Source: Euptelea pleiosperma (lineage: Eukaryota; Streptophyta; Magnoliopsida; Ranunculales; Eupteleaceae). Taken from it: a stretch of 64,000 nucleotides of DNA. The stretch spans positions 14,936,138 to 15,000,137 of the forward strand of contig CM068544.1 of the NCBI GenBank assembly GCA_035048495.1, given 5' to 3'. Positions 1 to 10,632 of the stretch are shown in pieces (position 1 is the stretch's first letter; each line of letters opens with the position of its first letter). Under the pieces are notes generated by a model, which was not told where the DNA came from, ran no database searches, and saw nothing but the letters and a program-made list of their open reading frames with translations. The translations under genes were made by a program, and so were the position numbers.

Positions 1-293
1 CTTTTTCAGCTTTAATTTTTGTCAGACAGAGACGCCCTTTCAAAAGGTGTTTAGTTACTTTTTTTGTAAATGTTAGAAAGTTATTTTTGTTTTTGCAAAT
101 ACATTTAAATTTATTTTCGTTTATAAAATTTTATGTTATTATATTTATATAAAATAAATATTATTTAATATGATAAATATAATATAACTTATTATATATG
201 ATAAATATAATTATTAAATAATATATTATAAATATCATAATTAAATATTGTATCGGATTGGATATTATCGAATCGTATATACCAATATTCGAA
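1..293. other. AT-rich intergenic sequence
   Basis: No gene is seen. Bases 100-240 are almost pure A/T with repeated ATAT/TAAT words. Bases 250-293 contain TATCGAAT/TATTCGAA words that resemble hAT-like sequence found again at 34390-36020, so this may be old transposon sequence. Confidence 0.6.
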
Positions 294-675
294 GGGCACC
301 TCTACAGGCACCCACGTCTTTAAGCTGGGCACCTACATTTTAGACAAAAAATATTATGACAAGAATGCCCTTATCCAGTTTGGGCACCCATCGCACCACT
401 TCTCCTTTGCTTGTCTCCCGCCCTATCCCTCTCTACTGCACTTTCTCTGTATCTCTCTCTCCCCCCTCTCTCTCCCTTGGCCAGCCTAGCCAAGGCAGCC
501 ATGTGAACCACGACTAAGCTATCCAAGGAAGAGAGAGAGGGGGCGAGGGAGAGAGAGAGGGAGAGGGACAGAGTGAGAAAGAAAGAGAGAGTGAGAGACA
601 GAAGATTAAGGAGAAGGGTGGGTGCCTAGTTTAAAGGGGGGCATTTTGTCCTCGTGGGTGCCCATATAGACACCC
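294..675. mobile_element. MITE, probably MULE-type
   Basis: The ends are imperfect inverted repeats: GGGCACCTCTACAGGCACCC on the left and, reverse-complemented, GGGTGTCTATATGGGCACCC on the right, about 17 of 23 positions matching. The flanks ATATTCGAA (285-293) and ATTTCCGAA (676-684) agree at 7 of 9 positions, which fits a decayed 9-bp duplication of the Mutator superfamily. The body contains a CT-rich stretch (about 412-478) and a complementary GA-rich stretch (about 525-600), so a transcript could fold. No coding capacity is seen. Confidence 0.55.
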
Positions 676-726
676 ATTTCCGAATACGTATTCGAAAACT
701 ATTCAAATCTTAAAAAATTATCTGAA

Positions 727-766
727 CGGGAATTCTCGTTGCCCCACTACTTTCTCTTATCTCCCC
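727..766 (+). repeat. MULE left terminal inverted repeat
   Basis: Starts directly after the duplication TTATCTGAA. The best conserved part is TTTCTCTTATCTCCCC near its inner end. A pyrimidine-rich tract continues to about 830. Confidence 0.7.
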
Positions 767-929
767 CCCTTCTCAAATCTCCCCCCACCCATTATCATGT
801 TTCTCTAATCGCCCCTCTACCCTGTTGAAATCTCGAATCTCACTGCTGTAAAAAATGAAAAGGGTAAAACCTAGGTTTACTCTCTTCACTGTAAATCTAT
901 CTCTCTTGCTCTTAGCTACGTTACTTTCG

Positions 930-989
930 ATGCCTCCTCACCGAAAGCGCATTGTGGAACGTCGACAACGTTCTCGCTGTCACCAAAGA
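930..989 (+). CDS. Possible short first exon inside the MULE
   Basis: An ATG at 930 opens 20 codons of a very basic peptide (MPPHRKRIVERRQRSR...) that stops at a consensus donor, AAAGA|GTGAGT at 989/990. An in-frame upstream ATG lies at 855. It would sit where the first exon of a left-hand MULE gene belongs, but no link to the PMD exons at 3399 can be shown from sequence alone. It may be chance. Confidence 0.25.
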
Positions 990-3398
990 GTGAGTGTTCG
1001 ATCGATCTTTTTTTTTTCTTTATTCTTCTCTTCAATTCAATCTGTGGCTCTTTTTTTTTCTACAATTTATTATTTTACCAAGATTGATTTTCATGATCTT
1101 GTCTGTGTGTTGTTTTGGAAATTATATAATTCCTTGTTTTCGATCAAATGTGAGCATTTATCAAAATTTTGATCGAATAATGGTTCAAGTTCAACATTTG
1201 TTATTGTGATGCAAAAGGGGTAGATTTTTTTTGATTGATTTTATATTTGAATCACACAAAAACTCAGACCTTCAAGACCCCAGTGAAGTGTTCTTGATTT
1301 TATCCAAGATTTGGTCTTCCATTTGTCGATCCCTTTTCTGTTTGGTAAACATTTTTAAAAAACAACAAACTAAACAATGTTCTTTTATCCAAATTATCGG
1401 CTAATAATTAGCATCCTAAGACGATGTGAAAAAATCAACAAGAGCATCCTCCACCTACTCTAAGATATAATCAATCATATCAACTAGTCTCTATAGGCGT
1501 CCCTGAATGCTCAATGTATAGCATTAGATGAGTCACTTTGAACTACCAAAGGCCTAACACATGCAATTTAAACATAAGAAGACCTAGAGGAATGATCTTA
1601 TCTACTTCATTACAGTCCTTGGACCCAATAGGACTGCAGAACACTTCATCATAAACACTAATTTGAAATAGTTTGTACAATGGAACTTGCTGCCTTGCAC
1701 TCTCATTAATCTGTAGCAATTGTACCTATCACTGTTAACTAGATGACTAATGAAAAATGTGGAAAGCTATGACACTATATACGAAGTGATCTGTGAAAGA
1801 GTTACCTAAAATCAGCTTAGACGTTACAGTTTAAATTGGAATGCATAATCAACTAAAGTTCCATTATGATATCTTTTATGCAATTCTACGCGAGATATAC
1901 AACATTTACATACAATTTTAATAATTGTTTCTCCTATGGTTGTACATTCTGCATAAAAAAGCTGGTATCCACTATGCACTTAACACCAATGGACCCTATT
2001 ATGTTGGGGCAATGGTCAATCAGTTCCATCAATTTCATTAGTCACCAGCAAACTTCTTTCAAGCATGGTAACATGATCTGTTGGTAGGTTGGCAGTTATG
2101 TCTAAGCAGCAACAACATTGGTTATTACCAAACAGTACGAGGAAAAACTTTCTAAATCTACCCACTGCCATTCCGAAAGTCGCCTCATATTTTGTCGCAG
2201 GGAATGTCTTTTCCTTCGATCTATTGCTATAGAGTATATCTCCAATTATTCTGCATGTTTGCTGCCTTAATCTCTTGGACCTCCGTCAAAATGAGTGCCC
2301 AATCTGCCCACAGCTTAAACCACCCAGACTTTGTCTTCAAAACTATTTTCTATTGCTTTCCTTCCATGTTCTTCAACAAGATGCTACTTTTTTCCCTTTA
2401 GGACCATCCATTTTGATGTTTATTTTAGTACCATTCATTTTGCCTTCTAGGACTTATGCTCAAGTGGCTTATCACTTCATTAAGAGAATATTTCATCCAA
2501 AGAGGTTTGCATTATCTTATTTTTTTTTGGGGACTAGCTAGCCAATGTCTTCAACAAAGCTCTTGATCATGGACAACTTTGTGGGATTGTTGTTATTTTA
2601 TTTAGGATAAGAGGAATCTCTCCCACTAATCCGCCTTACTTAAATTCTATGAGAAATATTAGAAGAAGAGCACACGAGAACAAAGAAATGTGGAAACCTT
2701 CCTCTCATTATTCAATGTTCAATACAACATAACAATCCCTAACCTTATAGTAGGATTTTTCCTATTCTACTAAGGAGTACTTACTGTAAATTGTAATTAC
2801 AATTATAGTCAAATTTTTTCACTAAATGTCGAATCCACACCATATCAGTCCCGTATCTGAGTAACATATTGTGGAAGCATGGGGCAAGGCGCTTCAAGGG
2901 AATGCCTTTACAATATGAAGGGGTCCCTTATAACATAATAGGTACACCCTGACAACACTTAGTCCAAGGTACAACATCCAAAATCAGAAAAACAAAAGAA
3001 TTACATCCATTGTGTTCCTAATTACTCCATCGAAGGCTGAATAAAGATTTGGACATTCTTAGTTCCCATGATCTCTTTTTCCCATTGGTCAATGAGCTCC
3101 TCCAACATCTTCAACTTAGGATTGTTGCGCCTGGCTTCTCTTTTTCTTTTAATCTTAGTAATTGTTTCTTTCTGTGTAACCAGTTTAGCATGTAACTTAG
3201 CTAGCTTTCTTTCCAATTTTTGTTCTTCCTATTTGCAACTTGCAAAGTTTCATTGTAATACAATGCCATATTTGTTTGACCTTCCCTTCTTGTAACTTCT
3301 TTATTCTTAAATAAATAAATTTTTTTAAGATTTTGCTTCACTGGTTACTGTATTTCTATGAACAATATTACTTTCCAGGCATTTATTTTGTTGCAATA
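990..3398. other. MULE internal sequence without recognisable gene
   Basis: Both strands were read. Only short open frames occur and none resembles a known family. The stretch 2630-2830 contains a small palindrome (TAGTAGGATTTTTCCTATTCTA region). A 64-codon frame on - at 3022-3216 would encode a Lys/Glu-rich peptide but has no supporting context. Could be intron, untranslated sequence or captured debris. Confidence 0.5.
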
Positions 3399-5522
3399 AT
3401 GGGTAAAGCTCGCTCGACTTTGACTTCCACTCAACCTGCACGTCAGCCTATTATTGCATCTTATAGGAGGAAACGTGGAAGAACAAGTCAAAATGTTCCT
3501 CGTATCGTTGAATCTGAGGTTGTCGGCGTAGTTGAAAAAGATTTGTCAGGTGTAGAGCCTATCGAGTCTACACAAGCTGCTGATGCCTCAGGATCTACTA
3601 CTAGATTTCTAGGCGGTCCTAAAGATATCGGATTACTTTCCAGTTTCAAAAACCACGTTGCTTTTAAAATTTGGGAGGGACAAGTATATATGAAAATTCT
3701 TTTACAATGATCGAAGTCTTATCTTTTGAACTGTATATTATTATTTGTAGGATCGGGGTGTCCTCAGATGTCTATATCATGGGACAAAGATAGCGTCATG
3801 GAATGTAGATAATGAAGACATCAGGTTTAGGCGTAAGGTTGAGAGTTCGAGTTTGCTCTCATTGGTCCACTCATACAAAGTTCTAAACAAAGCTCTAGTG
3901 TCAAAATTTGTAGAAAGGTGGTACCCAGAGACGAACACATTTCACTTTCCCTTTGGCGAGCTTATTATAACCCTCGATGACGTGAGCCAGATCGCAGTGT
4001 TACCAATTGAGGGGAGATCGGTCTTAGCCTCAACTCGGCTCACAGAAGATGAGGTAGTTGAGTTGCTAGTTTCGAGTTTGGGAGTAAATGAGCAAAAATG
4101 TAGGGATGAAATGGATAAAAATGGTTTTTATGTGAAGATGGAGTGACTCAGATCTAATCTAAGTGGGACTGGTCCTGAAGATATGATATGGCCATTGATT
4201 GTACTGTTAGAGGTTATATTCTATATCTAATTGGATGTGTTTTATTTGTAGACAAGTCTGGGTCCAAAGTTCCCGTGATGTACCTCCAGTCATTGTTAAA
4301 TGTTGATGAAATACGTAATTATGCATGGGGGGTAGCAACACTGGCCTATTTATATCATCAACTTGGATAAGCATCGCGGTCTGGTGTCAAGTAGATTGCT
4401 GGATTTATGCCCTTGTTAGAGGTAGACATTTCTGTTAAAGTTAGTTCAATTCACATTGTTTAAATTTATGTACTAATAACTATTGTGGTGCAGGCATGGA
4501 TATACGAGCATTTCACTATCATAAGACCTAATCCAAATTTGGCGTACCTTCAAAGTCAGCCTTGGATGAAGCGGTGGAAATCAACTCCACAGCAAGGAGA
4601 TGCAGATTCAAATTTGCAAGTGTGGGGAGAAACATTGGACACTCTAACTCCACAAGCAGTAAGTTATAATTTGATTTTTTATGAATTATGTTGTTCCATA
4701 ACTATATGATCAAGTTCTTGAACTATTTGTAGGTTATATGTGACCCATACCGAGGATCGAGGGAGCAACACCCGATGCATGAAATTGCTTTCTACATTGG
4801 CTGCTTGAGGGTCTATCACATTGTTGAACCCTATCATCCTAATAGGGTTCTTCGACAATTAGGATATGTACAGACTATCCTTCATGCCCCTATTCCTCCC
4901 GTCGTGTCAAAAAGAGGTCCAAGCAGTCAGACCTACAAGGTTGTGTCTGAGGTTTTCGACCACTACTGGAGTACGTGGTACAATCATGTTCTGGCTCTAC
5001 AACAACGGGGACGTATTGTTATCCAGGCATGGGATTGTGTCAGTGAATACCTTTCATGCTATGACAAACTTACACACAAATGGGTCCAGAACCCTGCAAA
5101 AAGAGCATGGTATGGCTCGCATGCCCAAGAAATCACCCAACTGCCCTCCCGACTACTTTAGAAGGCAACCTGGTAATTGATGTATTGTTTAATATTGTAG
5201 GTTAATGTAATTTTATTATCTAATACCTTTGTTTTTGGTGAAACAGAGGCGGAATGTAGACTTGGCGATCGAGTTATGCGATCGGAGTCTAGAGGAAAGC
5301 AAAAGTGCTGGTGCAGCATCCCTCTTGGATAAAATTAAACAAATCAAAGCCTATCTATGCTTCGGGAGTCCGAGTGCCAATAATCCCAGATCAGTCCCTC
5401 AAGCTTCTTGTCAAGTTCCTAAAAGTTCAGCACAGGCTGCTTCTCCTGGAAGTTTAGCACAGCCTGCTTCACGAGGAAAGGCTAAGAAAGTAGCTAAGAA
5501 GAAAATAGCTAAAAAGAAATAG
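3399..5522 (+). pseudogene. Plant mobile domain (PMD) protein gene, decayed
   Basis: Exon models from splice sites: 3399-3683, 3751 to about 4420, 4494-4660, about 4732-5172 and 5247-5522. The first exon encodes a Ser/Thr/Arg-rich N-terminus. The second opens with RGVLRCLYHG and carries PMD signatures (FVERWYPETNTFHFP, GELIITLDDV). Later exons carry DKSGSKVPVMYLQ, YAWGVATLAYLYHQLG and AWIYEHF. The C-terminus is Lys-rich (KKVAKKKIAKKK). This matches the MULE-associated PMD family related to MAIN/MAIL1. Damage: TGA at 4144-4146, a frame change before 4188, TAA after YHQLG (about 4368), TAG after GVK (about 4393), and a frame change near 5110-5130. In silenced plant MULEs PMD proteins have no established biochemical activity. 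I infer a TE-borne copy and not a host gene because it lies within the TIRs. Confidence 0.75.
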
Positions 5523-5752
5523 GCGTCTGTTGATTTTTGAGAAAAACTCGTTCGAGACTGTAAATACTTTGGCTTTAATTTTATGGTTGTACATTTTATG
5601 TATTTTTCATCTATTTAAACCTATCGTTGTTCATAGGTTTGATGGACTTGTTTAGTAATGGTTGGCATGGTTGGATCTACTTGTGTTTTTGACCTCAAAT
5701 AGTTGGGTTGAGGCTTTGACCTCAAATGAAAAAAAAATTGTGTTTTTTACTT

Positions 5753-6735
5753 CAAACGGTAGGACAGGGTCGTGTCTTTTTTCACTAAAATGGTAGGTAC
5801 CTACCGATATTTGTACAAGAGATACGGCAAAGGCTACCGTTTGCACCTACGAGCCTGGGTAGGTTCAAACGGTAGGACAGGGTCGTGTCTTTTTTCACTA
5901 AAACGGTAGGTACCTACTGATATTTGTACAATAGGATACGGTAAGAGAATACCGTTTGCACCTACTAGGCTGTGTAATTTCAAATGGTAGGATAGAGTCG
6001 TGTCCATGTTCAATAAAATGGTAGGTATCTACCGATATATGAACAATGAAGATGGTAAGAAGCTACCATTTGCACCTACCAGGCTGTGTAATTTCAAACA
6101 GTAGGACAGTGTCGGGTCCATGTTCAATAAAACGGTAGGTATCTACCGATATGTGAACAATGGATATGGTAAGAGCCTACCGTTTGCACCTACTAGGCTG
6201 TGTAATTTCAAACGGTAAGACAGGGTCGGGTCCATGTTCGATAAAACGGTAGGTATCTACCGATATATGAACAATGAAATCGGTAAGAAGCTACCGTTTG
6301 CACCTACCAGGCTGTGTAATTTCAAATGGTAGGACAGGGTCGGGTCCATGTTCAATAAACGGTAGGTATCTACCGATATATGAACAATGAAATCGATAAG
6401 AAGCTATCGTTTGCACCTACCAGGCTGTGTAATTTCAAACGGTAGGACAGGGTCGGGTCTATGTTCAATAAAATGGTAGGTATCTACCGATATATAAACA
6501 ATGAAAATGGTAAGAGGCTACCGTTTGAATCTGCAAGCCTGGGTAGGTTCAAACGGTAGGACAGGGTCGCCTCTACTTACAATAAAATGGTAGGTACCTA
6601 CCGATATTTGAACAAGTGAAACGGTAAGAGGCTACCGTTTGCACCTACCAACCTAGGTAGGTTCAAACGGTAGGACAAGGTTGGAACAAATGCATTGGGG
6701 AGCGGTAGGAGGGTACCGAAATATGCTATTGAAGA
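5753..6735. repeat. 114-bp tandem repeat array, about 8.5 copies
   Basis: Units start with CAAACGGTAGGACAGGGTCG or close variants at 5753, 5866, 5981, 6095, 6209, 6323, 6436, 6550 and 6664 (partial), so periods are 113-115 bp. Each unit has the palindrome GGTAGGTACCTACC or GGTAGGTATCTACC, and a second foldback in which AAACGGTAGGA pairs with CTACCGTTT. The array lies between the 3' ends of the convergent PMD and transposase genes. Confidence 0.93.
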
Positions 6736-6989
6736 TCAGCGGTTCAGTACTGTTTGGGGTACTAAACAGGCCCATTTGATTTTTTTTGCCTGTGTTTTTT
6801 TTTTGCCTGATTTTCTATATCCATCACAAATGATATCCAAATAAATTGTCTTCTACACAAACTATGTATAAGGTGGTAACTTGTATTTTAGTGTATGGAA
6901 ATTTCAACAAATGTACAAGTAAGTTGTATTCCAAACTATGTATAATCATGGCACGCATGCCCAAAAAAACTATGGCTCGCAGGCATATC

Positions 6990-9982
6990 TCAGTCACTAT
7001 CCAAATTCACTGGAAGTTCTTCTCCATTTGTAGTGAGAAGATGAACCATATCTCTGTGTTGTAGCCTCTCACCATAAAGGGTTCCCCATCTTGCAGCAAT
7101 AGATTTGCGAAATACTTCCCACGAAGTATGAATGGGTGGGATTGGGCATCCAGGAGTCATCTCAAGCCTTACAAAATGGTCGGCGTTAACATAACCAATT
7201 ACTAGTTCATCCGGTGAATCAAACATTGGTGATGATCTCAATGGTAACAAAGTAATTGACTCCTGCCACGATAAGAAAATCATAGGAATGTTGTAGCGAG
7301 ATGCTATAACGAAACCCATATCTGGCATCGACATCCATTTCGTTGTCTCTACTACAGGTGACTGAAAGCAATCCAGACTTTGTAAAAGCTCGTTGTATCA
7401 TTGGAAATCACCAAATATTTCTATGTAATCCGTCATGTGCAATGTCAGCTCATCCGTTAAATTTCATCTAACGATTTCCCATTTGTCCTCTTTTCGAAAC
7501 AAAAATTGAGCGACCACCCTATATCCACAATGTCCATCACCATGAACATCCTCGATTCTATTAATGAAAGAACCCATCTATGAGGGAAGCGCCTCTACAA
7601 AATTGTCAAAGGTAGTATTCTTAGTACGCACTAGCCTGGGCTTGCTCACAACCAATTTCTTCCGATGTGGTTCTTTAAGTTGGGATTGCTTGCCTTCTGC
7701 CATAAGGACATACTCGAATCCTGATGGATCCCGTTTTGTTGATTTCTCGGCCAATAATTGTTTCTTTGCCTCTACAGTTCTTGGCCGACCATGAGTCTTC
7801 TTTTTCATTGTTGGTTCTACTAACAACGTTGATGGAGGATTAGATACTTCCTTGAGCTTCTGTAAGAGATCTAACTTTGAACTTGGAGCAACCTCCACAT
7901 ATCGCTTCATTAAAAATTGAATATTTGGTATACAAGCTATGTCATCTACTGGAGTCACTGAAGGTTGAGCTGATAGTTTCTTCCAGTGTGGATGGATGCA
8001 TGATAATGGAATGGATTGCCCATCATGCCTGTATTGAGCAATCTCATGGGCACACGGTAATCCATGTGTGCGGCGAAGATGACATCCACAAGCAACTTTA
8101 TCATCTGGACCAACAGAATCAGCTCGGTTCAGCTAATCAAATATGAAATCAAGTGCAGCCTTGGAAATGAATCCCCTCAACTCATTAAACTCATTCATTT
8201 TGTACTTATGCATCACTATGAATAGGCTTCTCTCAAATGATGATATTATCTCCACATGCTGTACCAACAACATATTATTCACAATGGTCTAAGATGTATC
8301 GAAATTACCCTATGAAGATCCAAGATGCTTCTTCAACTTACTATGTGCACTCTCTCATCTGTTTGTTGTGTTATTTCCAAAGTGAACAATTCCATCGGTC
8401 CACACTACTACAAAATACTCTTTATAGTTATCCAACCAGCTATTCTTCACATAATCAATCGAAGCTTTATAGGCTTGGAATTTTATTTCAAAATTAACTA
8501 GCTTGTTTGTGTACTCCTCTTCGGTACTGGATAACACTAATTCATTCCACATTGAAATGAATGTTTTCCACACATTACCATCAGAGAATGCTTTTTTACA
8601 TGACTTTACCACATTTCTTGATATGTGAAATCGACAATGAAAATTGTGCGTCCCCGAAAATACCTTCTTCACTGCATTCATTAAAGCCAACTCTTTATCC
8701 GTCACAATGACTGAAGGAATCATACTAGGATCGAGGAGTAACTTTAAGCATTGCAACGCCCATACGTAATGCTCTTCTGTTTCAGCTCCCAAGTAAACAA
8801 AAGCAATTGCAAACGTCATATTTGTAGAAGTAACACTGACAATCTCCAAAAGTGGCATCTTATACCTATTTGTCTTATAGGTACAGTCCATGAGCAGCAC
8901 CGTATTAAAGCACTTGAGCAACTTTATCGAATCTGGATGAGCCCAAAACAGATCAACAATCTCATTATCACTGTTACTTCTATGACATTCTATATATTTT
9001 AGTGCACACAAATTCTTGAATAACTTTTGAATCTGAGTTCTGTCGGCCATTCTTACAATTTTCATGTGATAACGATAATTATAAATAGTACTCATCGTAG
9101 ACACGTTGTTTTTGTCTCTTCCTTTTAATGCAACTAAGACCTCTCGAGGCTTTATACCACTCCTCGACATATCTGTCAGTATTGATTTCTCTTCATCATT
9201 CAGTCTACTAGCAAATGAATGTCCTTCATAATTTTCGACAAGGGGATGGTTATGAAAACCACAAACCACTTCAACCATCCACTGATCCTCGTATGACATC
9301 TTAATACCCTTTAATGCAAATGGACAGCCACACCTTTTCGTTCCTGTTTTGCGAGATTGTACCTCCTTCACACACTCTTTTTTAACTTCTCTATAACTTC
9401 CACCTCTCTCGCAAGCAAATGTGATTCTGGGTCTTTTAAAACAAGCTCAGAATCAGACTTGTTGATAACAACGATAGTCCCAGTTTTTTTACCCACATCT
9501 CGAGTCCAATCAATTAGTTCTTAATGAGTGTTGAAGACCTACATTTCAAATTTCTATATGTTAGTATCTAGTTTTTTTATATAATTGCAAATAACGAAAT
9601 AAACGTATAAAAATTTAATTCAATAAATAACATACCTTCTTTGTTGTAAAGTAATCTGACAAATCCAAATTTTCGACAAACTATGGGTTGCTAAAAGAGC
9701 TGATTTGTTCCTAATTAAACAAACAATATAACAATTTTTATTACACGTAAAAAAATTGATGGAGTAAAACCTACAATGCATAAAATAAATGGATTGAGTA
9801 GAAATTAATTAGTTTATACATTTATTCATACACTAGCCAGCTTATCTCACAAATTGTGGTACCGAAATAATAACACCTTATTTTGCTTTGTTCAAAAGTT
9901 TATGCATAAATTCGATAGCTTTACTTAAAAAATTTATTTAAATTTATTTACACAAATAATTAAATAAAATACATACCTCCAT
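6990..9982 (-). pseudogene. MULE transposase (FAR1-DDE-SWIM) with C-terminal OTU domain, decayed
   Basis: Reading leftward: ATG at 9980-9982 followed by a donor (intron 9711-9976), a small exon 9636-9710, intron 9539-9635, then the main exon. Domains in order: FAR1-type DNA-binding (FACERGGSYRE, CGCPFALKG, CGFHNHPL), MULE transposase core (LLMDCTYKTN, VIVTDKELALM, FHCRFHISRN), SWIM zinc finger (ACGCHLRRTHGLPCAHEIAQ, about 8050-8110), a basic linker (KKKTHGRPRT), and an OTU cysteine-protease domain with Cys-box DGHCGYRVVAQFLF (about 7510-7560) and His-box VNADHFVRLEM (about 7160-7195). Damage: about nine in-frame stops (near 9680, 9520, 8357, 8312, 8297, 8130, 7577, 7463, 7400) and a one-base frame change near 9437. 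FAR1-SWIM MULE transposases are a known family; plant MULE proteins with an OTU tail are also known. The element could be mobilised only in trans. Confidence 0.85.
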
Positions 9983-10048
9983 TGATTATTTCGCAAGGAG
10001 TTGAGAAATGTGTGTAGAGAACAACCTTAGATTCTTTTGGTTGATACC

Positions 10049-10310
10049 GAGTTTGTCTCGGTAAGAGATTACCGAAGTAAAACCAAAGAAACAACGAGCT
10101 TGTTTCGGTAGGAGAATGCCGAAATAGATCCAAAGAAACCACACATTTGTTTCGGTAGGCGATTGTCGAAATCCAAAGAAACCACAAGTTTGGTTTGTTT
10201 TGGTAGGAGATTGCCAAAATAGAACCAAAGAAACCAAAATTTATTTCGATGAGAGATTGCTGAAGTAGAACGCGAGGAACCACGAGTTTATTTCGGTGGA
10301 AAACCACCGT
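10049..10310 (-). repeat. 47-bp degenerate tandem repeats upstream of the transposase
   Basis: About 5.5 copies of a unit of 46-52 bp containing TTTCGGTAGGAGATTGCCGAA and CCAAAGAAACCAC. Each unit has a short foldback (TCGGTA ... TGCCGA). It lies in the probable 5' leader or promoter of the transposase gene, whose ATG is at 9982. The words CGGTAGGAG and TACCGAAAT also occur at 6700-6722, at the edge of the 114-bp array. Confidence 0.75.
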
Positions 10311-10469
10311 ATGTTCTTTCTAATAACAAAAGGGATGAATATGGGATTGAGAAATGGGGGAAGATAAGCAAAAACGAAATGGCAAAGATGGTAGTTTTAG
10401 TTTTTTCATGAAGGGGTGATAAGAAAAAATGTTGGGATACAATAGTCTTTTTATTTATTGTTTAAAGGA

Positions 10470-10509
10470 GGGGAGATAAGAGAGAACGGCGGGACAATGA
10501 GTAATTGCC
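10470..10509 (-). repeat. MULE right terminal inverted repeat
   Basis: The reverse complement begins GGCAATTACTCATTG and ends CTCTTATCTCCCC, matching the left end. It is followed at once by TTATTTGAA, the second copy of the 9-bp duplication. Confidence 0.7.
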
Positions 10510-10632
10510 TTATTTGAATCCGACATCCAAATAAATTGAATTTAGGGGTATAACAGTAATTTAAGTTTTTAATTAGTTATCACTTAAGGCCTTTTTTTTC
10601 ACGCGTGTTTCTGGACATGCGCATTTCAGAAC

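Larger units (their letters stand above)
727..10509. mobile_element. Large Mutator-like element (MULE) with PMD and transposase genes
   Basis: Seen directly: the terminal 40 bp at 727-766 and 10470-10509 are imperfect inverted repeats (28 of 40 positions match without gaps, the innermost 10 all match and read TTATCTCCCC). They are flanked by TTATCTGAA (718-726) and TTATTTGAA (10510-10518), a 9-bp duplication with one mismatch, the size expected for Mutator. Inside are a PMD gene fragment on + and a FAR1-SWIM-OTU transposase on -, arranged tail to tail around a 114-bp tandem array. All coding sequence is disrupted, so the element cannot mobilise itself as read here. PMD genes inside MULEs are known from other plants. 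Confidence 0.82.

Noticed and set aside
3022..3216. 64-codon Lys/Glu-rich coiled-coil-like frame on -
   Set aside because: No ATG context, splice logic or family match, and short enough to be chance.
5753..6735. CRISPR-like array
   Set aside because: Units are contiguous 114-bp repeats without unique spacers, in a plant transposon.
9960..10307. Two overlapping open frames on - with FFGF/YRDK-like repeats
   Set aside because: They are translations of the 47-bp tandem repeats, and the transposase ATG with a donor lies at 9982 in another reading.
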